From: Roseiarcus sp963775575
Lineage (GTDB): Bacteria; Pseudomonadota; Alphaproteobacteria; Rhizobiales; Beijerinckiaceae
NCBI GenBank assembly: GCA_963775575.1
Contig: CAVZJG010000005.1
Location: 62,001-126,000, forward strand
Length of the DNA: 64,000 nucleotides
Reading direction: 5' to 3'
Positions 18,586-27,339 of the stretch are shown in pieces. The translations under genes were made by a program, and so were the position numbers. Every line of letters starts with the position of its first letter. The first letter of the stretch is position 1. The notes under the pieces were generated by a model. The model was not told the origin of the DNA and searched no databases. It saw only the letters and a program-made list of their open reading frames with translations.

Positions 18586-20085
18586 TTACTGCACGATTTC
18601 GCCGTGCAGCGCGAAGTCGAGGCCGTCGCGTTCGACGTCTTCGGAGACGCGCAGGCCGATCGTCAGGTCGATGATCTTGAGGATGATCAGCGAGACGACG
18701 GCGTCCCAGACGACGACGGCGCCGATGCCGATGAGCTGATTGATCACCTGGCCCGGATTGCCCTCGAGGAGGCCGGAGTGGCCGCTGTACTCGTTGATCG
18801 CGAACACGCCGGTGAGGATCGCGCCGATCGCGCCGCCGACGCCGTGGACGCCGAAGCAGTCGAGCGCGTCGTCGTAGCCGAAGGCGTGCTTGAGGGCGGT
18901 GACGCCGAGGTAGCAGCCGACGCCGCAGGCGACGCCGATAACCATCGAGCCGATCGGACCGACGTAACCAGACGCCGGGGTGATGGCGACGAGGCCGGCG
19001 ACGGCGCCCGAAGCGATGCCGACGACCGTCGGCTTGCCGCGATGCCACCATTCCACGAACATCCAGGTCAGCGCCGCGACGGCGGTGGCGATCTGGGTGA
19101 CGGTCATCGCCATGCCCGCCTGCACGCCCGCGCTCACCGCCGAACCGGCGTTGAAGCCGAACCAGCCGACCCACAGCAGGCTCGCGCCGATGAAGGTGTA
19201 GACCATGTTGTGGGCGGGGGCGCTGTCGCGGCGCTTGCCGAGCATGAGGGCGCACATCAGGCCGGCGACGCCCGCGTTGATGTGGACGACCGTGCCGCCG
19301 GCGAAGTCGAGCACCACCTTCCAACCCGTGAAGTTGCCCTTGTCGTCGACGTTGGCGGTGGAGAACATGCCGTCCGGTCCCCACATCCAGTGCGCGATCG
19401 GCGCGTAAACGAAGATCGCCCACAGGCCGATGAACCACAGCATCGCCGAGAACTTCATGCGCTCGGCGAACGCGCCGGCGATGAGCGCCGGGGTGATGAT
19501 CGCGAACGTCATCTGGAAGCACATGTAGACGGTCTCGGGGATCGTCGGCGCGAGGCTATTGGGATTGCCGATGCCGCCGTTGTTCACGTCGCTGAGGATG
19601 CCCTGCAGGAACACGCGGGTGAATCCGCCGAAGAACGGCCCTCCCGAAGTGAACGACAGGGAGTAGGTGACGACCGCATAGAGCACCGTGATCAGACAGG
19701 TGATCGCGAAGCTCGTCATGACGGTGTCGCCGACGTTCTTCTTACGGACCATGCCGCCGTAGAACAGGCCGAGACCCGGGACGGTCATCATCAGAACGAG
19801 CGCCATCGAGGTCAGCATCCAGGCGGTGTCGCCCGAATTGGGCGTGCACTTCTGCAACACCGTCGCCGAACACGCGGGCGGGCCGGCCGTAGCGGCCGCG
19901 GCGGGAGCGGGAGCGGCAGCGGCGGCGGGCGTCGCCGCGGGGGCGGGCGTCGCCGCGGGCGCGGCGGCTGCGGCGGGCGTCGGCGTCGTGTCGTCCGCCC
20001 ACGACGGGGCGGGGGCGGCGAAGCCGATCAATGCGGCGATCGCCAGCGCCGGCGCCAGGCCAGTGAATAACCGAGACAGTTTCAT
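18586..20085 (-). CDS. amtB: Ammonium transporter with Ala/Pro-rich N-terminal extension
   Basis: This is an inner-membrane ammonium channel of the Amt/Mep/Rh family. ATG 20085 (GGAG upstream) gives 499 residues. After a signal-like segment (MKLSRLFTGLAPALAIAALI) comes a 40-residue low-complexity stretch of Ala, Pro and Thr. The eleven-helix core starts at DTAWMLTSMALVLMM. Family features are GLGLFYGGMVRKKN, DFAGGTVVHINAGVAGL (first conserved His region) and CFGVHGVGGAIGAILTGVF (second). It is downstream of glnK in the classical nitrogen-regulated operon. The extension is longer than in E. coli AmtB. Confidence 0.95.
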   Translation of the reverse strand: MKLSRLFTGLAPALAIAALIGFAAPAPSWADDTTPTPAAAAAPAATPAPAATPAAAAAPAPAAAATAGPPACSATVLQKCTPNSGDTAWMLTSMALVLMMTVPGLGLFYGGMVRKKNVGDTVMTSFAITCLITVLYAVVTYSLSFTSGGPFFGGFTRVFLQGILSDVNNGGIGNPNSLAPTIPETVYMCFQMTFAIITPALIAGAFAERMKFSAMLWFIGLWAIFVYAPIAHWMWGPDGMFSTANVDDKGNFTGWKVVLDFAGGTVVHINAGVAGLMCALMLGKRRDSAPAHNMVYTFIGASLLWVGWFGFNAGSAVSAGVQAGMAMTVTQIATAVAALTWMFVEWWHRGKPTVVGIASGAVAGLVAITPASGYVGPIGSMVIGVACGVGCYLGVTALKHAFGYDDALDCFGVHGVGGAIGAILTGVFAINEYSGHSGLLEGNPGQVINQLIGIGAVVVWDAVVSLIILKIIDLTIGLRVSEDVERDGLDFALHGEIVQ

Positions 20086-20122
20086 TGTCGAAGACTCCAA
20101 TTGAAATGGGATATGGCCGCGT

Positions 20123-20461
20123 TCACAGAGCGTCCTTGTCCTTCTCGCCGGTGCGAATGCGGACGGCCGCTTCGAGTTTGGAAACAAAGATCTTTCCGTC
20201 GCCGATCTGGCCGGTGCGCGCCGCGGCGACGATCGCGTCGATCACTTTGTCGAGGAGTTCGTCGTTGACCGCGACCTCGATTTTCAATTTCGGCAGGAAG
20301 CTGACGGCGTATTCGGCGCCGCGATAAATCTCGGTATGGCCCTTCTGCCGGCCATAACCCTTCACTTCCGTCACCGTCAGGCCGTGCACCCCGATGGAGG
20401 TCAGCGCGTCGCGCACCTCCTCGAGTTTGAACGGCTTGATCACTGCCATTACAATTTTCAT
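20123..20461 (-). CDS. glnK: Nitrogen regulatory protein P-II
   Basis: This P-II signal protein senses 2-oxoglutarate and ATP/ADP and gates AmtB. It has 112 residues. The T-loop tyrosine that GlnD uridylylates is Y51 in GAEYAVSFLP. The C-terminal signature IVAAARTGQIGDGKIFV is present. The gene is followed on the same strand by amtB after 37 bp, so I call it glnK rather than glnB. A sigma54-like promoter lies about 110-125 bp upstream. Confidence 0.95.
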   Translation of the reverse strand: MKIVMAVIKPFKLEEVRDALTSIGVHGLTVTEVKGYGRQKGHTEIYRGAEYAVSFLPKLKIEVAVNDELLDKVIDAIVAAARTGQIGDGKIFVSKLEAAVRIRTGEKDKDAL

Positions 20462-20568
20462 CTGGCTCGCCCCATTTTGGAGGGCGCGGCGCGCATCGAA
20501 AATGACGCGCGCCTCCCCTCGTGCAATGTTGACCGGCCGCGTGCGAACGCGCCGCTCGTCGCCATCCT

Positions 20569-20584
20569 TACAAGGGCTGTGCCA
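20569..20584 (-). promoter_or_regulatory. Sigma54 (RpoN) promoter of glnK-amtB
   Basis: Read on the minus strand, TGGCACAGCCCTTGTA matches the -24/-12 consensus TGGCAC-N5-TTGCA with a single mismatch in the -12 element and the correct GG-to-G spacing. It lies 108-123 bp upstream of glnK, a gene classically under NtrC/RpoN control. I saw no clear NtrC dyads further upstream. Confidence 0.7.
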
Positions 20585-20706
20585 CGGCCGGCGGCTGGCT
20601 TAAGGCAATGACAATGCGAAGAATTTTGCGAGAGGTCGGCCTCGCTTGCCGATCCCGCCCAACATAAGGGAATGATGTGGCTATGATTTAGGCGCCCAAA
20701 AAACAG

Positions 20707-21588
20707 TCAGAAAAACGACTTGCCCTCGATCGGCCGCATCAGTCCTTCTTGGGCGACGCTGGCGGCCAGGACGCCGGCGCGGGTGTAGATGAGGCCTCGC
20801 GTCAGGCCTCGCGCGCCGTAGGCGTTCGGGCTGTCCTGGACGTAGAGCAGCCAATCGTCGGCGCGGCACGGCCTGTGGAGCCACAGGGCGTGATCCAGGC
20901 TGGCGATCCGGAAATGGCCGTCGGACACCGTGTGGCCGTGCGCGACCAGCGCCGTGTCGAGCAGCGTCATGTCCGAGAGATAGGCGAGCGCGGCGCGATG
21001 AACGGCGGGATCGTCGGGAAGCGCGCCGCCGATGCGAATCCACAGCGATTGCCGGGGCTCGCGAACCTCCCCGGCGGCGAGCGGCGCGTAGCGCGCGAGG
21101 TCGAGCGGGCGAAATTCGATCGGCTGAAGGCGCTCGAACACGCTCTGCAACCGTTTCCGCGCCTTTTCGCCGAGCGGCGCGGTCGCCGCGGCAAGGTCGG
21201 CGAGGCGTTCGGGTTCGGGCGCGGGCGGTGCCGGGAATTGGCGGTCGAGGCCCTCCTCCGCGATGTGAAAGGACGCCGAAAGCTCGAAGATCGCTTGGCC
21301 GCGCTGGCGGGCGGTGACGCGCCGCGTCGTGAAGCTGCGGCCGTCGCGAATGCGCTCGACCTCGAACAGGATCGGTTCCCTCGGATTGCCGGGGAGGATG
21401 AAATAGGCGTGCAGGGAATGCGGCGCGCGGGCTTTGACCGTGCGCGAGGCCGCGACCAGCGCCTGGGCGACCGCCTGGCCGCCGTAGACCCGCGCCCAGC
21501 CGTTGCGCGGCGAGCGGCCGACGAACCGGTCGGGGCCGGCGGGTTCGATGTCGAGGAGGGCGACGAGGTCGGCGGCGGTGAGAGGCAT
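20707..21588 (-). CDS. tesB: Acyl-CoA thioesterase II
   Basis: TesB hydrolyses medium- and long-chain acyl-CoA. ATG 21588 gives 293 residues; upstream in-frame residues are arginine-rich and not family-like. The double hot-dog structure is evident: the N-terminal half has GRSPRNGWARVYGGQAVAQAL and LHAYFILPGNPREPI, the C-terminal half LAYLSDMTLLDTALVAHG and SLDHALWLHRPCRADDWLLY. The final block RGLIYTRAGVLAASVAQEGL is the family ending. It sits upstream of glnK on the same strand, separated by the sigma54 promoter region. Confidence 0.93.
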   Translation of the reverse strand: MPLTAADLVALLDIEPAGPDRFVGRSPRNGWARVYGGQAVAQALVAASRTVKARAPHSLHAYFILPGNPREPILFEVERIRDGRSFTTRRVTARQRGQAIFELSASFHIAEEGLDRQFPAPPAPEPERLADLAAATAPLGEKARKRLQSVFERLQPIEFRPLDLARYAPLAAGEVREPRQSLWIRIGGALPDDPAVHRAALAYLSDMTLLDTALVAHGHTVSDGHFRIASLDHALWLHRPCRADDWLLYVQDSPNAYGARGLTRGLIYTRAGVLAASVAQEGLMRPIEGKSFF

Positions 21589-21794
21589 GAAGGTCTCGAT
21601 CGGCGCCGCCCTTGTGCGGCGCGGCGCCCGCCTCGTCAATCCCCGACGCGCGGCGTCGAACCGGACGGGTCGAAAACGTCCCGGCGCGCCCCTATTCGTT
21701 CAAATGCCGGGAAAATTCGCCGCTCGACGTAACCCTCCTGTAACGGCTAGGCGCCACAATCCTCGCCTCGGCAATGTCGTCGGTTGCGGGTCGC

Positions 21795-22397
21795 ATGGCC
21801 TCTTTACGCAGGATTTTCGCCGCCGGTCGTCGCGCCGCCGCCGCGTTCGCGCGCCGGCAGGACGGCGGGCCGGCGCTCGAATTCGCGCTCGTCGCGCCGA
21901 TTTTCATCGTCCTCCTCCTGGCGACGCTTCAGGCAGCGATCATCTATCTCGCCAACGCCTATCTGGAAACGGCGGCCGAGGACGCGGCGCGCTTGGTGCT
22001 CACCAATAACGCGGTGACGACGACGACGTCGAACGGGCAGACGACGACGACGCCGATGACCGCCGCGCAGTTCAAGGCGGCCGTGTGCTCCGAAATCACC
22101 ACATTGTTCACCTGCGGCAACATCATGGTCGGCCTGGCGCCCGCGGCCTCGACCACGTCGATCTCCACCGCGGCTCCGGCGTTCAATGCGAACGGAACCC
22201 TGCAAAACGCGCTGCCTTTCACGATGCCGAGTTCGGGGCAGATCGCGGTGCTGCAGGTCATCTATCAATGGCCGGTGATCGGCCTGCCGCTGGGATGGAA
22301 TTTCGCCACCCCCGGCCTCGGCAACGGCATGTTTCTCATGATGTCCACTCAGGTCTTTACGGTCGAATGTCCCAACGGGAATTGCACGTCGCAATGA
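21795..22397 (+). CDS. TadE-like pilus/secretion-associated protein
   Basis: This is a TadE-like protein of about 200 residues (ATG 21795; ATG 21774 would add seven). After a basic start comes GGPALEFALVAPIFIVLLLA, the hallmark TadE segment with the conserved Glu in front of a single membrane helix, processed like a prepilin. The rest is exported and threonine-rich (VTTTTSNGQTTTTP), with four cysteines. It overlaps the next gene by ATGA. No tad/cpa secretion machinery genes are in the window. Confidence 0.85.
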   Translation: MASLRRIFAAGRRAAAAFARRQDGGPALEFALVAPIFIVLLLATLQAAIIYLANAYLETAAEDAARLVLTNNAVTTTTSNGQTTTTPMTAAQFKAAVCSEITTLFTCGNIMVGLAPAASTTSISTAAPAFNANGTLQNALPFTMPSSGQIAVLQVIYQWPVIGLPLGWNFATPGLGNGMFLMMSTQVFTVECPNGNCTSQ

Positions 22398-23053
22398 TGG
22401 AAACCGTGTCCGCCCTCCTCTCTCGGCATGCGCGGGCGCTGCGCATCGTGCGCAGTCTCGTCGGCGACAAGCGCGCCGCCGCGCTGGTCGAGATGGCTCT
22501 CCTCCTGCCGGTCATGCTGCTGGTGCTCGCGCTGGTCATTTACGGGGCGGAAGGCTTCGCGATCGACCGCAAGGTCACGTTGACGGCTCGCACGGTCACC
22601 AACCTCATCACCCAGGCCACGCCGACCAGCGTCAGCAATCGATCGTCGATCGTAAGCGCCGGCCCGGCTTCGACTCCCGGGACGATCGACTATTATCTCC
22701 AGGCCGCCTCCGCGGTTCTCGCGCCCTATGCCGCCGCCAATCTGACGATGGTGGTTTCCCAGGTGGTGGTCAATTCCAACGGAACGACCGCCACGGTCAC
22801 CTGGAGCGAGCCCTACAACGGCGCGACGGCGCGGCCGGCCAATCAGGTTCTCACCTTGCCGGGCACGATCGGAACCGGCCAAGCCGGCAACTACTTCGTG
22901 TTCGGCGAAGTTTATTACAAGTACACGCCGCTGAACTTCTACCAGTCGCTCAGCCCGATCACCCTCCATGGCTCGATTTATCTGACCCCGCGCCAGGAGA
23001 CGAGCATTATCTGCTCGAGCTGCGCGACGCCCTGGAGCGGCCCCAGCAGCTAA
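22394..23053 (+). CDS. Second TadE-like protein
   Basis: This 219-residue protein begins at ATG 22394, overlapping the preceding stop, and carries RAAALVEMALLLPVMLLVLA, again a TadE-type segment with Glu before the membrane helix. The exported portion is rich in Ser/Thr/Asn and ends with CSSCATPWSGPSS, a possible disulfide. Together with the upstream gene it probably forms a minor-pilin pair. Neither has a transport ATPase partner nearby, so it would rely on a Tad system elsewhere. Confidence 0.85.
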   Translation: MMETVSALLSRHARALRIVRSLVGDKRAAALVEMALLLPVMLLVLALVIYGAEGFAIDRKVTLTARTVTNLITQATPTSVSNRSSIVSAGPASTPGTIDYYLQAASAVLAPYAAANLTMVVSQVVVNSNGTTATVTWSEPYNGATARPANQVLTLPGTIGTGQAGNYFVFGEVYYKYTPLNFYQSLSPITLHGSIYLTPRQETSIICSSCATPWSGPSS

Positions 23054-23479
23054 GGGGCCGTTTCCTAAAGTCAAATTCGCTGCGAGCGCGGCCAGACGGT
23101 CGCTTCCCGTTCGCGTTGGGACGGCGGAACGAGCTTCCTTGGCTGACGTATAGCCGCTTGTCGCCGTTCGGCGGCGGCGCCCCCTCGTTAACCAGGGGTC
23201 AGCAAATTCACGCTTTGCCATTCGACCGTGTCCGGGTCTGGACCGCTTGATCCGCGCTCGCCGTCGAGGCCAAGCCGATTGCACGGGTCGCGCGCCGTCC
23301 GGCGGCTCGGCGGAACGCTCGTCTTGTCGACGGGCCGCGACGCGCGAGCCTTTGCGGCTGCGCGCGGCTCAGGCTCATAGCCGCAATGCTTCGCCGCATC
23401 GGGCCGGCGCCCGATTTTGGCGCCTACGAGGAGACGTCCGGCCGATCGCGGCCGCGACCGCGCCTTCTCTCGTCAGCCG
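23054..23479. other. Convergent intergenic region between tad-like genes
   Basis: This 426-bp region lies between the second TadE-like gene and the oppositely oriented TadG-like gene. I see no supported ORF, RNA or clear terminator. Confidence 0.4.
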
Positions 23480-25000
23480 TCACTGCGTCAAGTGCGCGGT
23501 TTGCACGGCCAAGTTGAAGAGCGTCTGCAGATCGCTGCCGAGGTTGGAGCTGTCGACGCCCGCGTCGTAGAACAAGCCGGGCGAGGCGCATGACTCCAGG
23601 TTGGACGCGATGCTCGACTGGAACGGCGCGATCCAATCGTTGTACCAGTAATCCGCGGTCACCGGATAGTAATCGGTGTAGAGAATCGCGATGCGGATGT
23701 TGCGATTCTTGATGGTCGTGCACAGAGACGTGTTGATCGGCGCCTGGCATCGCGTGCCGTTCAGCGGCTGGCTGCACGTGGAATTGACTTCGTCCTCGAC
23801 GCCGTCGGTAACGATAAACAGAACCTCCTGAGGCGTGTCGCCAGCCACGTTGGTGCCGTTGCCGGGGTTGGGCATCGAATACGATTGGCCCGAATTGATT
23901 TTGCCGAGCGAGTCGTCGTAGTTCGTCTCGACGTCGCCGACGCCGCCGGAGTTCGCGCAAGGATTGCTGCCGCTCGACCCACAGTCGTTGTTGTTGTCAT
24001 ACATCTCCATAATCTGGAAATTCGGCGAGGCGGACGACCATCCGGACACGTAGTTCGAGGTCAGCCCCATCAGCTGGGTGAGTCCGATCGCGTAAGTCGA
24101 ATCCATCGAAAAGACGGCGAATTGATATTTCGGCGGAGTCGTCTGCGTCGACGTGGTTTGCGCGGTGTAGGCGGCGTTCATCAGCGTGGTGACGGCGCTG
24201 CTCAGTTCGTCGAGCCGCAGCGTGATGTTGTTGTTGCGCGCGACCTGGTAATTGTCGATCTGCGTCCCTCGCGTAGCGGCGCAATACGAATTCCCCGATC
24301 CGGAGCCGGAGCTGTTGAGCGTCGGGGCGGTGTAGGTGGTCGTCGAGCCGGAGGTCTTGGCGCAAGAATTCCCCTGCGTGTCGCCATTGGCGGCAGGACC
24401 GGTGAGCGCCTGATGGCAGGCGAAGGCGCAGCCGACGCCGCTGTCCTGTTGCGCGGTGAGGTTCTCCATCTCCGTGATGCCCGCCTGCGTCGCCGGCAGA
24501 GCCATCGACGGAGAATTGTCGAGCAGCAGATAGAAGTTGATGTTGGCGGCGACCGATGCGCTCGCCGACGACGAGCCCGCGAGGTTAAAGGTGGGAGCGC
24601 CGAGGATGCCGGCGAAAATGTTGTTGTTTTGCGCGCTGTAGGCCACCGTGACGTTGCGCACCAGGGTGGTGCCGGTGGGATTGGCGACGGTGACGGTGAC
24701 GGTCGTGTCGCCGGTCGCCAGCGAAGTGAGGCCGGCGATCTGGCCGTTGAACATGTTGGTCGCGGCGGTCTGCGCCGTCGCGTTGGATTGCTGCATCATG
24801 CTCGGCGTCAGGGCGGCGAGCACCGCCGCGTCCGCGGCGGCGTTAAGTTGGGTGCGCACCTGCGCGGCGTGGGTGTAGTCGATCGCTAGGCCGATGGCGA
24901 ACATCAACACCGGCAGCGCCAGCGCATACATCATCGCGACGTTGCCGCGCCGGTCGCGGCGAAGATGGCGCGGAGGAAGCAGGGACATGGCTGCACTCAC
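23480..25000 (-). CDS. TadG-like protein with von Willebrand factor A domain
   Basis: This 506-residue protein begins with a short basic segment and GNVAMMYALALPVLMFAIGL, the TadG/TadE-type membrane helix, followed by ADAAVLAALT. The vWA domain starts around residue 150: INFYLLLDNSPSMALP holds the D-x-S-x-S MIDAS metal site, and VLFIVTDGVEDEV carries the later aspartate. Cysteine pairs and Ser/Thr/Gly-rich loops suggest a secreted, surface-exposed protein. Alternative start ATG 24988 is possible. It is convergent with the two TadE-like genes and probably acts with them. Confidence 0.87.
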   Translation of the reverse strand: MSAAMSLLPPRHLRRDRRGNVAMMYALALPVLMFAIGLAIDYTHAAQVRTQLNAAADAAVLAALTPSMMQQSNATAQTAATNMFNGQIAGLTSLATGDTTVTVTVANPTGTTLVRNVTVAYSAQNNNIFAGILGAPTFNLAGSSSASASVAANINFYLLLDNSPSMALPATQAGITEMENLTAQQDSGVGCAFACHQALTGPAANGDTQGNSCAKTSGSTTTYTAPTLNSSGSGSGNSYCAATRGTQIDNYQVARNNNITLRLDELSSAVTTLMNAAYTAQTTSTQTTPPKYQFAVFSMDSTYAIGLTQLMGLTSNYVSGWSSASPNFQIMEMYDNNNDCGSSGSNPCANSGGVGDVETNYDDSLGKINSGQSYSMPNPGNGTNVAGDTPQEVLFIVTDGVEDEVNSTCSQPLNGTRCQAPINTSLCTTIKNRNIRIAILYTDYYPVTADYWYNDWIAPFQSSIASNLESCASPGLFYDAGVDSSNLGSDLQTLFNLAVQTAHLTQ

Positions 25001-25468
25001 ATGCGTTGTCGCCCGAGGACGGCGCGAAATCGGCGGAGCCGCCGACGGAGTCGGCGCGATGCGGAAAGGCCGGGCTTGCCGCCGGACCCGACCTCGAGAA
25101 GTCGGGCAAGGCGCCGAGGCCGATCCCGCGCGCCGACGCCGCTCCGATTGACGCGACGGGCCGAGCGTAAGACTCGTCTCGATATGCCTGCGATCGGGTT
25201 AATTTTTTGACTATGAAAGGGTTGAGATTTCGTCGACCGGCGCGGGGGCACGGCCAATCTCGCGCCAAGGTTAGGGAAGGCGCCGCGCCGTCGCAGAAAT
25301 TCGGCGCCATTCGCCGCGTGGCCGCCGCACGTGCGGCCGGACCGCGCGCCAGGCGCTCCCATGCCCGATGGAGAGGCTCGGGCCGCTCCGGCTCAGGCCG
25401 CCGCGCAAACCTGGAACGATCGAGACGCGCCTACAGAACCTCCATTTCGTGGGGAGATTTCCTCGGCC
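25001..25468. other. Intergenic region upstream of the tadG-like gene
   Basis: This 468-bp region presumably holds the tadG-like promoter (minus strand). The open frames here are short, arginine-rich and overlap on both strands, as expected for non-coding GC-rich DNA. No feature is supported. Confidence 0.4.
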
Positions 25469-25760
25469 TCACGGCGACGCTTCGGCGCGCGAGCGCAGGC
25501 CGGAATAGTCGTGCTCGTTTTCGGCGCGCGACAGGTCGTAGGCGGCCTGCAAATTCAGCCAGAATCGCGGATCGACGTCGAAAAAACGGCCGAGCCGGAT
25601 GGCCGTGTCGGCGGAAACGTCGCGCCGCCGGCGGACGATGTCGCTGATGCGGGCGCCGGGGACGCCGACGGCTTGCGCCAGGGCGTTCGCGGAGAGGCCG
25701 AGGGGCTTCGAGATATTCCTCGGCGAGAACCTCGCCGGGATGCGTGCGCAAGCGGGGCAT
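25469..25760 (-). pseudogene. higA: HigA-type antitoxin, frameshifted
   Basis: The gene starts at ATG 25760 with MPRLRTHPGEVLAEEYLE, a textbook HigA beginning. The frame then shifts by one base: the continuation PLGLSANALAQAVGVPGARI, SDIVRRRRDVSADTAIRLGR and FFDVDPRFWLNLQAAYDLSR reads perfectly in the next frame and stops at 25469. An extra A in CTCGAAGCCC (where CTCGAGCCC would keep the frame) is the simplest explanation. The helix-turn-helix and C-terminal parts are otherwise intact, so the mutation is recent or is a sequencing error. It lies just downstream of the broken hicA gene. Confidence 0.85.
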
Positions 25761-25768
25761 GGGAAGGC

Positions 25769-25808
25769 CTATCGAAAGAGCTTCTTGGGAAGGCCGGACT
25801 GTCGGATC
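25769..25808 (-). pseudogene. hicA: hicA toxin, 3' fragment
   Basis: This is the C-terminal end of the interrupted toxin, encoding IRQSGLPKKLFR and stop. It joins the 5' fragment at 27332 precisely across the 8-bp duplication. It ends eight bases before the higA-like start. Confidence 0.8.
25801..25808. repeat. Target-site duplication, left copy (GTCGGATC)
   Basis: GTCGGATC directly precedes the left end of the second IS66-type element and is repeated directly after its right end at 27332-27339. Confidence 0.92.
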
Positions 25809-27331
25809 GTAACTCCCAAGCCGTCTAGGCGTTGAGGGCGAGCGCGATCTGTGTTGGCGGGTCGGCGAGGGTTTTGAGGATGTTGGCCCCCTGTTTTCTC
25901 GCGGTTGAGACGACTGACCTGAGGCGCGCGAAGCTTTGGGCGCCGTCGAGGGTTCGAAACGAGCCCGAGATTTTCATTTTGACCTTCATCATCCTGAGGT
26001 CCTGTTCGGCCAGGTTGTTGGTGAAGGGCACGTCGAAGTCGGTGAGGAAGCGCAGCGTTTCGACTTTGAACGTCTTCAGCCTTTCGAGCAGATTGCGGCC
26101 GGGGCGCTGCTTTGTTCGTCCGCTCGCGTTGGCCTTGGCGTGGAGTGCGGGCAACTGGCGATGGAAAGCGAGGCCGAGCCGAACCGCGGCCCAATATTGG
26201 TCGACGAAGGCCGCGATGACTTTGGGCTCCAGCGCCTTCGCGCCCGCCTCGCGCGCCTCATGAACGGCGATATTCGCCGCCCGAAGCGTGTCGCGCATGA
26301 GTTCGGCCCACGGCTCCTTGTCGAACTCGATCAAACACTGGAGTTCGCGCAAGATATGGGCGTTGCAGAAGGCGTGTTCGACCGCGTCGAGCCGACGATA
26401 AGGCAGGAAGTGGTCGTGCACGACGACGCCCCCCTTCAAATCCTGCGGGATCGCGCCGCGCTTTTCGTCGGCGCGATAGAAGGTGAAGGCTTGGCTCGAA
26501 GTCGTATGCAGCCATTGCAGCTTACCGGCGATGCGATATCCCGTCTCGTCGAGATGGCGAACCTTCGCCTCGGCCACGCGCTCGCCGATGGCCTGGTAAA
26601 CTTGCCGCAACTCTTGTCCCTTCTTGGCGATCCAAGCGACAAGGCTGGCCGGACAGATCAGCGGCGCGTCGAACAGATCGCTCAGCGCTTGCGCGGTCCG
26701 ATCCTCGGGGATGAGTTGCTGGACATTGAGATAGATCGCCGCGGCCTTGATGCGCTCGCCATACTGGGCAGGCGAGACCACGCCTTCGGGAAAAACCGCC
26801 TTCGTCACGCCCCGGCAATGCGCGCAGCGGTAAATCGAGGCCTGATGTTCCGTGACCCGCAGCGGGCGCTCGGGAAGGTCGAACACTTGCCGCTTCTCGA
26901 CCCCTATCGCCGACCCCGCCTCGAGAGGCCAACCGCAATGGCCGCATGCGCACGCCGCGTGCCCAACCACGCAATCGGGATCGGCGACCTGCCGCAGCGT
27001 GCCGCCCTTATGACCCGTCTGGCCGCCGCTCGTCTTGCCCGAACGGCCGCGCAGACTGCCTCCAATACGCGGTTTCTTCCGCAGCCCGTCACTCGAAGGC
27101 GGTTGCGAACTGTTCGAGCTGTCCCGCCCCAATTGCCGACGAAGATCGGCCACCTCGGCCCGCAACGCCGCGATCTCCGCCCTCAGAGACGCTATCAACT
27201 CCTCGACTTCGGCGGGAAGAACCATCCCACCCTTGATTCACAGTCTCGTGCCGCCGTCTCCCATAATCCGCATATCAATGCCGTTTCCCAAACACTGTGG
27301 CATTCCAAACTCACCACGCCTTGGGAGTTAC
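25809..27331 (-). mobile_element. Single-ORF IS66-family element (ISBst12-like)
   Basis: This 1523-bp element has inverted ends GTAACTCCCAAG (left) and, read inward from the right, the same twelve bases, followed on both sides by a near match. A perfect 8-bp target duplication flanks it. It carries only one long gene, a transposase on the minus strand, and no tnpA/tnpB, which fits the ISBst12-type subgroup of IS66. It is inserted in a hicA toxin gene. It is a different element from the one at 429-3596. Confidence 0.92.
25825..27225 (-). CDS. IS66-family transposase, ISBst12 type
   Basis: This is a 466-residue transposase. The N-terminal coiled coil (VEELIASLRAEIAALRAEVA) leads into LGRDSSNSSQPPSSDG, the diagnostic IS66 segment. 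A zinc-binding region with CACGHCGWPL and CAHCRG follows. Catalytic motifs are HLDETGYRIAGK (Asp), VVHDHFLPYR (second Asp) and TNNLAEQDLRMMKVKMKISG (Glu). It is complete and uninterrupted, so the element may be active. It has no accessory genes, unlike the IS66 element at the start of the window. Confidence 0.95.
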   Translation of the reverse strand: MVLPAEVEELIASLRAEIAALRAEVADLRRQLGRDSSNSSQPPSSDGLRKKPRIGGSLRGRSGKTSGGQTGHKGGTLRQVADPDCVVGHAACACGHCGWPLEAGSAIGVEKRQVFDLPERPLRVTEHQASIYRCAHCRGVTKAVFPEGVVSPAQYGERIKAAAIYLNVQQLIPEDRTAQALSDLFDAPLICPASLVAWIAKKGQELRQVYQAIGERVAEAKVRHLDETGYRIAGKLQWLHTTSSQAFTFYRADEKRGAIPQDLKGGVVVHDHFLPYRRLDAVEHAFCNAHILRELQCLIEFDKEPWAELMRDTLRAANIAVHEAREAGAKALEPKVIAAFVDQYWAAVRLGLAFHRQLPALHAKANASGRTKQRPGRNLLERLKTFKVETLRFLTDFDVPFTNNLAEQDLRMMKVKMKISGSFRTLDGAQSFARLRSVVSTARKQGANILKTLADPPTQIALALNA

Positions 27332-27339
27332 GTCGGATC
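27332..27339. repeat. Target-site duplication, right copy (GTCGGATC)
   Basis: This is identical to 25801-25808 and directly adjoins the right end of the element. Confidence 0.92.

Noticed and set aside
25769..25808. N-terminal remnant of a HigB toxin before higA
   Set aside because: The peptide MIRQSGLPKKLFR looked at first like a HigB start, but across the IS66 duplication it joins in frame to the HicA N-terminal part and fits a HicA C-terminus better.
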